A DNA stretch of 64,000 nucleotides from contig NZ_JAGZSD010000013.1 in NCBI RefSeq assembly GCF_018381315.1, forward strand, positions 23,498 through 87,497, written 5' to 3'. Source of the DNA: Anaerostipes sp. Lineage in GTDB: Bacteria; Bacillota; Clostridia; Lachnospirales; Lachnospiraceae. The notes below the pieces were generated by a model. That model was not told the DNA's origin, ran no database searches, and worked only from the letters and a program-made list of their open reading frames with translations. Both the position numbers and the translations under genes were made by a program. The stretch's first letter is position 1; each line of letters starts with the position of its first letter. Of this stretch, positions 33,465-44,400 are shown in pieces.

Positions 33465-33525
33465 TCCCAATGGAGGGAAAATATGCCTGAGTGGCACGGC
33501 TTGAAGGATACTTTTGACTTAAAAT
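33465..33525 (+). promoter_or_regulatory. LytTR-like site and -10 box upstream of the giant surface operon
   Basis: CCTGAGTGGC at 33486-33495 matches the regulator-promoter repeat ACTGAGTGGT at 8 of 10 positions. A weaker partner, TCCCAATGGA (5 of 10), lies exactly 21 bp upstream at 33465-33474. TAAAAT at 33520-33525 is 34 bp from the strong repeat's start, the same spacing as at 31247/31281. No -35 consensus. Supports control of the giant genes by the adjacent regulator. Confidence 0.55.
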
Positions 33526-33540
33526 TAAATATATACTCAC

Positions 33541-33570
33541 AAAGGCACCCATAAAACAAAAGGTGCCTTT
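33541..33570 (+). promoter_or_regulatory. Hairpin in the giant-gene leader
   Basis: AAAGGCACC/GGTGCCTTT, a 9-bp stem with a 12-nt loop, followed by only T and GG. In the 5' UTR if transcription starts near 33532. A weak attenuator or a stability element. Confidence 0.5.
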
Positions 33571-33629
33571 TGGCGATAGCTTTTGTACTAAAAAACAAGG
33601 ATCAAAATTATGATAGGGGAGAGTTGGTC

Positions 33630-36600
33630 ATGAAATTGAAAGGGGAAACTAAGTCTGTAAGCATAAAAAAGGCCGCAATGCGCTTTACCAGCTGGGTATT
33701 AACGGCTTCCATGCTGGGAGTCATGCTGCCGGGATCTATCTCAGAGAAAACTGTTTATGCGGATACAACGATCACAGAGGCCGGAAAAACCTACGGAACC
33801 GGAACTTATGTAATCAATGCCGGCACTTATACGGCACCGGCAGGTAAAAGCGGAATAGCAGTCAATCCCGGCGCCAGTGTTACGTTAAAGGTGAATGGAA
33901 ATGTAACGATCAGAGGGGGCAATGCCAGCGGAAGAACCGGCGCCGGAGCCGGCATAGAAGTTCCCGGAGATGCGACTTTGATCATCCGCGGAAGCGGCAG
34001 TCTTACCCTGCAGGGAGGCAGTGCGGCAGGAGGAGCAGACGGAAGCAAAGGCAATGACGGGGACAAGAGCAATGAAACCCGCGGAGGTCTCGGAGCATTC
34101 GGCGGAGTCGGAGGCGGCGGAGCCGGAGCAGGCCTTGGAGGCAAGGGAGGAAATGGCGGAACAACAGGAGCAAATCCCGGAGATTCCGGTAATAAAGGAA
34201 GCGGAGGCGGATCAGGCGGCACGATATATGCACTGGGAGATGTCACAATCACCGCTTCCGGAGGAAGCGGAAGCAGCTACGGCGGAGCCGGAGGTGAGAG
34301 TGGAAATGCGGCACAAAAAGATGGTCCTACTGCCTTAAAAGACGACCTTGGCTGGGGCGGCGGAGGCGGCGGAGGCGGCGGTGGAGCCGGATATCCAGCA
34401 GCAGCAGTCGGCGGCGGAGGTGCCGGAGGAGGTGCCGGAGGCAATGGAGGTACCGGAGGATTTGACAAGAATGGAAATGCAGCCGATGTTCATGCAGGCG
34501 GAGGCGGAGGCGGCTGCGGCGGCCGGGGATACGCAAACGGAGCCGGGGGCCTCGGAGGAAAGAGACCACAGCACGGCGGAGAAGGGGAAGCAGGCGGGCC
34601 GGATGCAGACGGCAATTTTACCGGAGGTAACGGAGGTTCCGGAGACGGCAGCAGCGGGCCGGGTAAAAAGGGCGGAGACGGCGGAAGCGCTTCTTCCGGA
34701 GGCAACGCAGGTTATTATTATAAAAGTACCCACAATTCATACAGCGGAAACCTGGGAGGCGGCAGCGGATATGGGGGCGGAAGCGGAGGCACCTACCGCA
34801 CAGCCTATGATGTAAGAGATGCCTCTGTCACGATGAGTCCAAGCTCTTTTACCTATGACGGTACTGCCAAAAATCCGGTTCCTGCTATTAAGCATGGGTC
34901 AACCACGATAGACAACAGTAAATACACAGTTAAAACAGAAAATAATGTAAATGCCGGCAATGGGCTGATGACGATTACGGGTGCGGAGAAGTTCGGGGAG
35001 ACGTTCATTACAACGGGAGAGATTGAGAAAACTTTTGCCATAGCCCGGGCCAATTTTACACCTGGCATCACATTTAATAAAACATCTATTACATATGGAG
35101 AGAATTTTACGGCTTCCCTGACCAATAATCCGGGAAAAGGAGCTGTTACCTGGTCTGTGATTAGCGGTACAGCGAATATTGTAAAAAATGATGATGTGGG
35201 AATGTCGGTAACCGTCACTCCGACCAGTGCAAAACCAGTGCAGCTGAAAGCAGTCACTGCGCAGACGACAAACTATAATTCCTGTACGGAAAACAGTACA
35301 TCCGTCACTGTGAATCCAAAGAATGTGTCAGATATAACGGTAGAAGCGATTGCAACCCAGACGTTTACAGGCGATGGGATCACACCTGAACCAGTGGTAA
35401 AAGACGGGAGCAAAACATTAGTAAAAGATACGGACTATACAGTCGGGTATGCCAATAATACTGACAGTACAAGCAAAAGCGGGAAGCGGGCAGAGGTAAA
35501 GATTACAGGGAAGGGAAATTACACAGGAAGCAGAACGGATTACTTTACGATCGCCAAGGCAAAGCTGAGCGATGCCGCGATCACAAAAAAAGCACCGGAT
35601 CTGGTGTATAATGGGGCAGCTCAGTTATCTGATCCCACACTGGTATTTAACGGACATGAATTAAAAAAGGATGAGGATTATGAGATCAACAGCGGAACAA
35701 ACAATATCAATGTGGCATCCGATGGTTCTTATGCCTCTGAGACTCTGACGGGTCTTGGGAATTTCCAGGGAGATGTGGCTGATATAAAGTTTAAGATAAC
35801 ACCGGATACAATCTCCGATGCTGATAATGATGTTCAGATCACAAAGCTTCCGGCCAATGTAGTATTTAATGGAAAAACGCAGGAAGACAGTGAACCGGAA
35901 CTAAAATATAAAGGGAAGCTGCTGACAAAAGGAAAGGATTATAACCTTATATATGACCATGATACAACAAAAGAAGTGGGAACGGCGGATATCACAATTC
36001 AGGGTATTGGAAACTTTAAGGATACCAGACCTGCTTCCTATAAGATAACACCTGCAACTTTGACTGTAACAGCAGATTCCGGCCAGAAGAAGTACTACGG
36101 TACCACGGACCCGGACGTATATACTTACAGCTACAGCGGTGATTTTGAAGGATTTAAGCCTATATTTGCCGGGGCATTGGTACGGGATGAGGGAGAGATT
36201 CTGGGAGCTTATCCGATTCGTCAAGGCTCGCTGAAACTGGATGCCGATGAGTACGTCAATCACAACTATACATTAAAATACGTAGAAGATTCTTTTCAGA
36301 TTGAGGTTTATGACGGATCTGATGCAGACGCCCATACGGAAGGTACAAAGACAGACCATGACTGGTATACTTCTGTAGCCAGGATTACAGCACCGGAAGG
36401 ATATAAAGTCAGCTTAAATGACGGACTTCTGAATAATACATGGACAGAATTTGTAACCTATCCTGACGGGGACTATGCAAAAGACGGTGTGACTTATTAT
36501 TTGAAGCGTGATATAGATGATGCGGTAAGTTCAGCAAAAAACATTAAATATAAACAAGATACAAAGATGCCGACCGGGTCTGTCATCATTGATACAGATG

Positions 36601-39600
36601 CATGGACGGAACTTTTAAATAATATTTCTTTTGGATTGTTTTTCAACAAACCTGTAGAGGCACACATTTATGGAGCTGACACACTGAGCGGTGTCCAAAG
36701 TGTAGCTTATATAGAAAGCGGGAAAGAACTGACCTTTGATGAACTTGAGGAGATTCCGGATAAAGAGGACAAAACTGAAGATACACAGGTGTGGTGGGAA
36801 GAAAGCAAGACTGCTACGGTAGAAAAAGACCACGGAATCATTTATACAAAAGTGAAAGATATGGCGGGAAATGTGTCTTACCGTTCCACAGAAGGTATCG
36901 TCTATGATACGGATAAACCGATTCTTACGGCCGGCTATGAGCTGGACGGGAAATGGACAAAAGAAGAAAATCCTGTTATTAAGGGAAATGTAAAAGATGA
37001 ACTTTCCGGGCTGAAAGAAAGATATGTTACCTATACCATGGACGGACATGAACCGCAGGTTATCAACACAGATGCCGACGGCAACTTTATAATCGAGCAT
37101 CTCCCGGACGGAAATTATAATCTGACAATCAGCGCCAGGGATAAAGCCGGCAATGATGCCGATCCGGTTGTTTTCCGGGTAATGAAAGACACAGTAAAAC
37201 CTAAGCTGGAACTTCTGGGTGACACAGTCACGATCCGTCCCAAGCAGACGATTACATTTAAACCTGCTACAGGATGTTCCGGGGCTTCAAAAGTAGAGAT
37301 CTATGTCCCTGGCAAAGACGGAGAAGACGGGACATGGAGGGAAGTTGAAGATGGCCTGGCGGACGGGTATACAGCTACAGAAAATGATGTGGCTTACAGG
37401 TTCCGTGTTCATGACGCAGCAGGAGGAATATCCGAACCTGAGGAAATGAAGTTTACAAATATTGATTCCGTGGCGCCTGAGATAAAAACATGGGCTTATG
37501 CAGATCAGGATGAAGAAAAACAATATGAAGAAAACTCTTGGACAAACCGGAATATTACGGCAGCGTTCCGCAACACAAAAAATAATATGGGAACGAGTCT
37601 TTATGAGTGGAAACTGGATGACGGAGTTTACCAGAAGATTTTGCCAAAGGATCAAATATGCCGGATTCCTGAGATGACCCTGGAAGGGGAGCATAAGATC
37701 ACAATGAGAATTACAAGCGAAGGCGGTCTGAAGAGCGAAGAAGCCGTTTTAAGAATAAGAAAGGATGATACCTCTCCGAAAGCCCAGGTTCAGGTAAAGG
37801 ACAGTATCAGCAATGAGATTCTTCACACAATCACCTTTGGTCAAATGTTCAGGGAACGCCAGAAAGCAGAAGTTTCTGCAGAAGATGTCATAAGCAGCGG
37901 TACATCCAGCGGAGTTAAAAAGGTAGAATATTTTATTCTGCAAAGTGAGAAAGACCAAAAGCTTGTCAGCTATCCTACAACGGCTGAAGAGCTGGAGGAG
38001 ATGGCAGCAGGAAAATGGACGGAAGCTTCCAGCTGTATGATTGATCCGGACAGGACCTATGTCGTATATGCAAAAGCTACAGACCTGAGCGGAAACATCG
38101 GGTATGCCGGAAGCAACGGACTGATGCTTGATGCCTCCGGGCCGGCGGTAGATATCAACTATGATTATGATGGAAAATGGACCTATAATGCAGTGATCAG
38201 CGGAACCATAGATGATAACTTGTCCGGAACCGGGAATTTATCTTATCAGATTGATGACGGAGAAGCGAAATCCTTAGACTGTTCAGGAAACAGCTTCAGT
38301 ATCGGGAATTTTCCGTTGGGAAAACATACCGTGAAGTTTCAAGCCGAAGATATGGCAGGCAATACAACGATGAGTGATGAAATCCGGGTATGGCAGGATG
38401 AAGATATGCCGGAAATCCAGGTTCAGGGAAAAGATGAAGTGAAACCATATAATATGGTGGACATTGATGCGGAACACTCCGGTGAATCCGGAATCGGAAA
38501 AATTCTGGTGAGATTGGAAGACGGAGAATGGGAAGATATTTCCGAGACATACCAGGACGGCTACAAAGCCAGACAGAACGGAACTTATACATTCCGTGTT
38601 GTGAGCGGGGCCGGGAAATATGCGGAAGCTAAGATCAGTTTCAGTCATATTTTTGTAGACGAACTCATACCGGTGATTGAGGCAGTGGATAAGGACGGCA
38701 GAAAAATTGAGAATAACGGCTGGACAAACAATGAAGTCAGCATCAAAATGCACAATGATCCGGCGAATGTAGAAGGTCTGAAATACTATTACCGGACAAG
38801 CAAAGATGGAGAATGGAAGCTGTCTGATGCAGCAGACAAGGGAGTTCTGACACTGACGGCAAAAGATCCCGGTGACTATTATTATGAATTTAAAGCGGCC
38901 CTCTCAGATGACTCAGAGGAATCAAAGCCGGCTGTTTTTCAGCTGCATATTGATCAAAAGAAGCCGGACGGAGAAATTCAAATAGAGAATCATTCTTCCG
39001 GCGGATGGAGAGAATTTCTGAATATGGTAACGTTCGGAAACTTCTTCAGGGAAGAAAAGCGTTTTGTTATCACAGCCAAGGATGAGGACAGCGGTGTTGA
39101 TGAGAGCGGAATCAGCTATTTTGTCAGGGAGAGCAAAGAAAATGAAAGTATGGATGATACTCCTGTTCTGTCCAGTAATATCGAAGAGTTTGTAAAGGGC
39201 CGGTGGACCAATAAGACATCGGGAACCTTGTCTTTGGGGCACGCATATATTATTTATGCAAAGATTCAGGACAGAGCCGGAAACATCAAATATATTTCCA
39301 GCGACGGAATCATTGTTGATGATATCAAACCTGAAGTCAGCACTTCACATGACAGTGAAAAATGGATCACAGACAAAAATGAAAAAGTGAAGATTAATGT
39401 AAGGGATCCGCTGGCCGGATTTGATCTCAGCCAGACTGCTGTCAGCTATCAAATAGGTGAGGCAGACGCAAAAGCTGTGTCTTCTTTGGAAGACGGAGGA
39501 TTTACGATCGCCGCAGATGAATTTAAAGAGGGAGAAAATATCGTAAAGATACAGGCAGAAGATCAGGCAGGCAACCGGGCTCAGGAACTTTCTTTTGTAG

Positions 39601-41450
39601 TGAAGAAGGATACAAAGAAGCCGGATCTGTCCGTAGAACCTGAAAACTTATCCGGAGTTGCTGCGCAGAACATACTGACAATAGAACCGGATGCAGGAAC
39701 CTCGGGAGTGAAAAAGGTTGAGATTCTTTATCCTGAAGCCGATATGTGGCGCGATATTACCGATGAGTATCAGACAGGATTCCCGGTAAGGCTTAACGGA
39801 ACCTATAAAGTGCGTTTTACAAACGGAGCAGGAAAGGAGACTTATCAGAATGTGGCAGTGTCTAATCTGGATTCCCTCCAGCCGGTTGTGTCTGTAAATG
39901 CAGTGGATGAAGAAGAAAATCCATATCTCTCCGATGTCTGGACAACAGAGGATATTGCGGTATCTTTCAGCAATAAGTCCAACAATGAAGGCGATACCAA
40001 ATATGCATATAAGTTAGGCAAAGATGCAGCTTATCAGGAAATTAAGCCGGATAACAAAGGAATATGCACATTGAAAGTCGATCAGGAAGGAATAACAGAG
40101 ATATATTTCAGGATCACCAGCCGAACCGGAGTAGAAAATGATGAGACAAAGTTCATTGTAAAAAAGGATACCAAAGGTCCTAAACTGGATGTCTCTATGC
40201 TTGAGGGATGGACAAACAGACAGACAGTGAGTATACAGGCAGAGGATGAAGGATGCGGATTAGCACCTGCAAATGCGTATTCCTTTGACGGCGGAAGTAC
40301 ATGGGTAAATTCACCGGACAAGGAATTTGTAAAGAGCACACAGCTTACAGTCATGGCAAAAGATGCGTTGGGAAATATCAGCAGTAAAAATGTATCAGTT
40401 AAGATGGATGATATGGAGCCGGTGATTGATCAGGCAAAACAAAATATTGACGACTGGGCAGAATCGAAAGCGGTAATAGCAGTGATTGACGATCCTGTGG
40501 ACAGTGACGGCCTTTCTGTAGCCAGTGACATTAAAATGGCTTTTGTAACATCAAAGAATCCATATAAAAATGGAAAGATTGCCAAGACCTCTCCCGGACT
40601 TTCGGATTATACGATGTCCAAGGTGAAAGGAAATACATGGAAGACTGTGAATGATATTAAAGAAACGTTGGGGATTGAGAATGATGATAACTATTGGATC
40701 GTTGCCGCTGACAATGCAGGAAATATAAGTGCGACATCTCTTCTTGTGAACAAGATTCTCGAGGAGGAAGAAGACCCTAAGACAAATCAGGAAGGACCTT
40801 CAGGCAGCAATGGAGGAGAATCAGCGGGACAGGAAGGAGGAGGCAGCCAAAACGGCGGCTCCTCCGGCGCTAATCAATCCAATGGTAATCAATCAAACGG
40901 AAGTCAATCCGGCGGCAATCAATCCAATGGGCAGAACAGCGGTCATTCAAAAGACGATATGAAAAAGCCGGAGAATTCTTCAGCGAAGCAGAAAAATGAC
41001 AAAATAAAAGAAACATCCTTGAAAAAAGAATTGGAAGAAAACTTAAAAAAAGCGAAAACAGAGAAGGAAAAGAAAAAAGCATATCTTAATTATCTGGAAA
41101 AGCTGATGAAGAGCGGGACTTTAAATGAGAAGGAACGCAAGGTTGTACAATCTGCTATTGACGAGCTGAAATCGCCTGAGAACGATAAGAAAAAGCTGAA
41201 AGAAATTCAGGAATTACTGGACAGCGGAGAACTCAGCAGTGAAGAAGGACTAAAACAGCTTCAGGATATGGATTCGCTTTTAAGCAAAGAAGAGGCTTCA
41301 GGAAAAGAGAAGGAACATTTCGGAGGCTTTATGACCGCTGTGGGTATCATAGCTTTGATTTCTGCAGCAGGAGCAGCAGGTTTTGCAGTCAGAACCAGAA
41401 AGAAATACAAAGAGGTTCAGAAGAAAACCTCAAAAAAAGGGAGTGAATAG
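33630..41450 (+). CDS. Giant membrane-anchored surface protein 1 (Gly-rich, MBG/Ig-like)
   Basis: 2606 aa. Signal peptide 1-44 (cleavage near VYA-DTT). A Gly-rich block spans about residues 97-390. Then come tandem ~80-aa MBG/YDG-like beta domains (to about 810) and an MBG_2-like domain (about 809-895). Three ~400-aa supermodules of four Ig-like domains follow, starting near 977, 1379 and 1775, plus a partial fourth from 2181, marked by recurring 'IIYAKxxDxAGN' and 'DTxKP'. Next are a Gly/Asn/Ser/Gln linker, a Lys/Glu coiled-coil region, one membrane helix (FMTAVGIIALISAAGAAGFA) and a basic tail. No LPxTG. ATG 33630 follows AGGGGAGAG. Probably an adhesin or matrix component; ligand unknown. 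Confidence 0.85.
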   Translation: MKLKGETKSVSIKKAAMRFTSWVLTASMLGVMLPGSISEKTVYADTTITEAGKTYGTGTYVINAGTYTAPAGKSGIAVNPGASVTLKVNGNVTIRGGNASGRTGAGAGIEVPGDATLIIRGSGSLTLQGGSAAGGADGSKGNDGDKSNETRGGLGAFGGVGGGGAGAGLGGKGGNGGTTGANPGDSGNKGSGGGSGGTIYALGDVTITASGGSGSSYGGAGGESGNAAQKDGPTALKDDLGWGGGGGGGGGGAGYPAAAVGGGGAGGGAGGNGGTGGFDKNGNAADVHAGGGGGGCGGRGYANGAGGLGGKRPQHGGEGEAGGPDADGNFTGGNGGSGDGSSGPGKKGGDGGSASSGGNAGYYYKSTHNSYSGNLGGGSGYGGGSGGTYRTAYDVRDASVTMSPSSFTYDGTAKNPVPAIKHGSTTIDNSKYTVKTENNVNAGNGLMTITGAEKFGETFITTGEIEKTFAIARANFTPGITFNKTSITYGENFTASLTNNPGKGAVTWSVISGTANIVKNDDVGMSVTVTPTSAKPVQLKAVTAQTTNYNSCTENSTSVTVNPKNVSDITVEAIATQTFTGDGITPEPVVKDGSKTLVKDTDYTVGYANNTDSTSKSGKRAEVKITGKGNYTGSRTDYFTIAKAKLSDAAITKKAPDLVYNGAAQLSDPTLVFNGHELKKDEDYEINSGTNNINVASDGSYASETLTGLGNFQGDVADIKFKITPDTISDADNDVQITKLPANVVFNGKTQEDSEPELKYKGKLLTKGKDYNLIYDHDTTKEVGTADITIQGIGNFKDTRPASYKITPATLTVTADSGQKKYYGTTDPDVYTYSYSGDFEGFKPIFAGALVRDEGEILGAYPIRQGSLKLDADEYVNHNYTLKYVEDSFQIEVYDGSDADAHTEGTKTDHDWYTSVARITAPEGYKVSLNDGLLNNTWTEFVTYPDGDYAKDGVTYYLKRDIDDAVSSAKNIKYKQDTKMPTGSVIIDTDAWTELLNNISFGLFFNKPVEAHIYGADTLSGVQSVAYIESGKELTFDELEEIPDKEDKTEDTQVWWEESKTATVEKDHGIIYTKVKDMAGNVSYRSTEGIVYDTDKPILTAGYELDGKWTKEENPVIKGNVKDELSGLKERYVTYTMDGHEPQVINTDADGNFIIEHLPDGNYNLTISARDKAGNDADPVVFRVMKDTVKPKLELLGDTVTIRPKQTITFKPATGCSGASKVEIYVPGKDGEDGTWREVEDGLADGYTATENDVAYRFRVHDAAGGISEPEEMKFTNIDSVAPEIKTWAYADQDEEKQYEENSWTNRNITAAFRNTKNNMGTSLYEWKLDDGVYQKILPKDQICRIPEMTLEGEHKITMRITSEGGLKSEEAVLRIRKDDTSPKAQVQVKDSISNEILHTITFGQMFRERQKAEVSAEDVISSGTSSGVKKVEYFILQSEKDQKLVSYPTTAEELEEMAAGKWTEASSCMIDPDRTYVVYAKATDLSGNIGYAGSNGLMLDASGPAVDINYDYDGKWTYNAVISGTIDDNLSGTGNLSYQIDDGEAKSLDCSGNSFSIGNFPLGKHTVKFQAEDMAGNTTMSDEIRVWQDEDMPEIQVQGKDEVKPYNMVDIDAEHSGESGIGKILVRLEDGEWEDISETYQDGYKARQNGTYTFRVVSGAGKYAEAKISFSHIFVDELIPVIEAVDKDGRKIENNGWTNNEVSIKMHNDPANVEGLKYYYRTSKDGEWKLSDAADKGVLTLTAKDPGDYYYEFKAALSDDSEESKPAVFQLHIDQKKPDGEIQIENHSSGGWREFLNMVTFGNFFREEKRFVITAKDEDSGVDESGISYFVRESKENESMDDTPVLSSNIEEFVKGRWTNKTSGTLSLGHAYIIYAKIQDRAGNIKYISSDGIIVDDIKPEVSTSHDSEKWITDKNEKVKINVRDPLAGFDLSQTAVSYQIGEADAKAVSSLEDGGFTIAADEFKEGENIVKIQAEDQAGNRAQELSFVVKKDTKKPDLSVEPENLSGVAAQNILTIEPDAGTSGVKKVEILYPEADMWRDITDEYQTGFPVRLNGTYKVRFTNGAGKETYQNVAVSNLDSLQPVVSVNAVDEEENPYLSDVWTTEDIAVSFSNKSNNEGDTKYAYKLGKDAAYQEIKPDNKGICTLKVDQEGITEIYFRITSRTGVENDETKFIVKKDTKGPKLDVSMLEGWTNRQTVSIQAEDEGCGLAPANAYSFDGGSTWVNSPDKEFVKSTQLTVMAKDALGNISSKNVSVKMDDMEPVIDQAKQNIDDWAESKAVIAVIDDPVDSDGLSVASDIKMAFVTSKNPYKNGKIAKTSPGLSDYTMSKVKGNTWKTVNDIKETLGIENDDNYWIVAADNAGNISATSLLVNKILEEEEDPKTNQEGPSGSNGGESAGQEGGGSQNGGSSGANQSNGNQSNGSQSGGNQSNGQNSGHSKDDMKKPENSSAKQKNDKIKETSLKKELEENLKKAKTEKEKKKAYLNYLEKLMKSGTLNEKERKVVQSAIDELKSPENDKKKLKEIQELLDSGELSSEEGLKQLQDMDSLLSKEEASGKEKEHFGGFMTAVGIIALISAAGAAGFAVRTRKKYKEVQKKTSKKGSE

Positions 41451-41453
41451 GTT

Positions 41454-44400
41454 ATGAGGGGAGCGAGAAGATTACAAAAAGGGAGCGTAAAAAGAACAGC
41501 GGCAGCCGTAATGGCTCTGATACTTCTTGCTGTACAGGCCCTGCCCGGAGAGCATTTGAGTGCAGCGGCAGACAGTAAGGACACGAAGGATCTTCCTGTT
41601 CAGGTACTTACAGGAGAAGGTCCTTATGAACTTACAAGGACAGATGTGTTATACAAAATTAACGGCAGCCGGACGGTAAACGGCAGCAATGATTCCGGGG
41701 CCATTGAAATTAAAGGATCAGGCAACTATTATCTGGAAGTGACCGGTACTGTGAATCTGAATGGGGCAAATGCTTCAGGAGCAATCGGAGCTACGGCCGG
41801 TATTCATCTTCCGAAAGGAGCGGTGCTGACTATCTCAGGGACGGGAACCGTCAACGCCGTCGGGGGCAATGCTACCAACGGTGAGGACGGAGAGAAGGGA
41901 GAGGCAGGAGGATTAATTGATTCACCACCTGGAGGAAGAGGAGGTTTCGGAGGCGGCGGAGCCGCTGCCGGAATCGGAGGTAACGGAGGCTTTGGAGGAA
42001 AAGGAGGCAACAGTGGGCAGCATGCGCCTGCTGCTGATCCCAAAAACAATGGGGAAAGCAGCGGAGCTTTATACTTAAAAGGAACGGTTAAGATCCATGC
42101 CAAAGGAGGTTCCGGAGGAAACGGAGGCTCCGGAGGCAGAGGGGGAGGAGGCTTAATAGTAATTTCGGGGATTATAAATGCCGGATGGTCAGGAGCCGGA
42201 GGCGGCGGAGGCGGCGGAGGCGGTTATCCTGCTGCCGGGATCGGCGGAGGCGGCGCTGGCGGAAGCGGAGGCGGTGGAGCCGGTGCTGGAGATTCAAACG
42301 CTGAGAGTATCTTTACCTGTACCCGTTTTGCTGTCTACGGTGGAAGCGGAGGCGGAGGCGGAGTTGGATACGGAAACGGCGGAGGCGGATCCGGAGGGAA
42401 AAATGCCTATGTTTATCAGTTACCTATGCCGTCCATATATGATCCGACTCAGTCTGGCCCGGGAGGCGCAGGTGCTACTGCCGGAAATAAAGCAGGCGAC
42501 GGAGCAGAGACACATATCAAAGGGGATGTCATCTATGGGAATGATTTCAGCGGAGGAAAAGGATACGGCGCAGATGGAACAACCCCGGGAAAGGGAGGGG
42601 CAAAAGGCTCAAGTCGTCCCGGAGGAAATGGATCAGCTGCCGGAACCGCCGGAAATGGAGGAACGTTTATATACTATACGATGAACACCGTCTATTCCGG
42701 AGCACGGCAGCTGACCAATGGCGTATCAGCCAATGCAGAAAATATTGGTTCCGGAGGCGGAACCGAAGGCGGATACGGAACCAGCCAGGTGAAGATGTAC
42801 ACCATAGACGATGTGAATGCCACGGTGGATCCCAAAACCAGAGAATATGACGGAAATCCTTTGATACCGAAGGTGAAGGTGGTCGGAAAGGATGGCAAAG
42901 ACATTGGGTCTGACGCATATAATCTGAAATGGCCATCGGATTTTCTGAACGTAGGAAAATATGAGGTTGGACTGGAGGGAAAAGGAAGTCCGAATTTCAG
43001 TAATTATCTGGAGGGAAGTACTACATTAAATTACGAAGTAACCAAGGGAAGTTTTAAACCGGTAATCTCCCTGTCAACTTCCAAGGTGAGCATAGGTTCT
43101 GAGATGACGGCAACACTGCTGAATAACGAAGGCCACGGGGAAGTTACATGGACTGTGGACGAAGGCAGTGACCGTGTAGAACTGAGCAGCACCCACGGAG
43201 ACAGCATTCAGATCAAAGCAAAGGAAAAAGGAAAGTTTAAGATTCATGTAAGCGTCGCAGAAACTGCAAACTATAAGGCTGCTCTCAGTGATCCAAAAGA
43301 AGCGGAAGTGACGCCGGAGGGAGTGGATAATTTCCAGCTTTCCGGGATTAAAGACAAGCCTTATACGGGAAAAGAAATTATGCAGGACGATCTTGTGGTT
43401 AAGATGAAAGAAAAAACACTTACACTCGGCAAAGACTATAAAGTCGAATATGACAATAATGTCGAGCGGGGCGAGGCTGCGATGAAAATCATAGGGATTA
43501 ATGACTATGACGGGGAGATTACGACCTGCTTCTACATTAACAGGGCGGACATTAAGGACGCGGCTGTCACAAAACCGGGCAACCTTACATTTACCGGAGA
43601 AGAACAGACGAGCAGGCCGTCAGTAACCTTCAACGGGAAGCTTTTGAAGGAGGATGTTGATTACACAGTAAATTATGATGAAATGATCAGCGGCCATGTG
43701 ACAGTAACCATTGTCGGAAAAGGAAATTTCACTGGGACCAAAGAGACATCCTATGAAATTCTTCCGGCGGATATCAATACGCTGGATGAGTACAAGATTG
43801 AGCAAATCCCAAAAGTCATCTATACCGGAAAACAGCAGAAACCGGATGTGAGGGTTTCTTATAAGGGTAAGAATCTGACGGAGGGAACGGATTATAAGGT
43901 AGAATACCAGCAAAATGTAAATGCCGGTACTGCAGCAGCCAAAATAACAGGAACAGGAAATTACAAAGGAAGCAAATCCGCAGCCTTTGAGATAGAAAAG
44001 GCCGTTCTTACGGTCAATCCGGACAGCGGGCAGTGGAAATATGCAGGCGGCAGCGACGGTGAAATTACATTTACCTACAGTGGAAATCTCAATGGGGATC
44101 ATCCGGAATTTGACCCGGATACCCGGCTTGAAAGGGCAGAGGGAGAAGATCTCGGAACTTATGAGATCACTCTTGGCACACTTTCATTAAAGAGCGGGGG
44201 AATCAACGATAACTATACACTGGCTATGGGGGACAGGACTACCTATGAGATCCGGGCGTTCAACACAGAGGCGGAAGCAGCTATTGACGGTCATATGGGA
44301 CTGGACGGATGGTATAACAAAGAAAAGATCAAGATCAAGGCACCGGATGGTTATCTGATTTCTTTTAACAGTGATCCTGCCGGAGCATGGTCTGAATATG

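Noticed and set aside
33514..33537. TTGACT and TATACT as the giant-gene promoter
   Set aside because: The spacer is only 12 nt, too short for sigma-A. The TAAAAT at 33520 with LytTR-like repeats is a better explanation.
33827..34733. Long Pro/Leu-rich reading frames antisense to the Gly-rich block
   Set aside because: They are mirror products of GGN codons, lack RBS and signal sequences, and recur at the equivalent place in the second giant gene.
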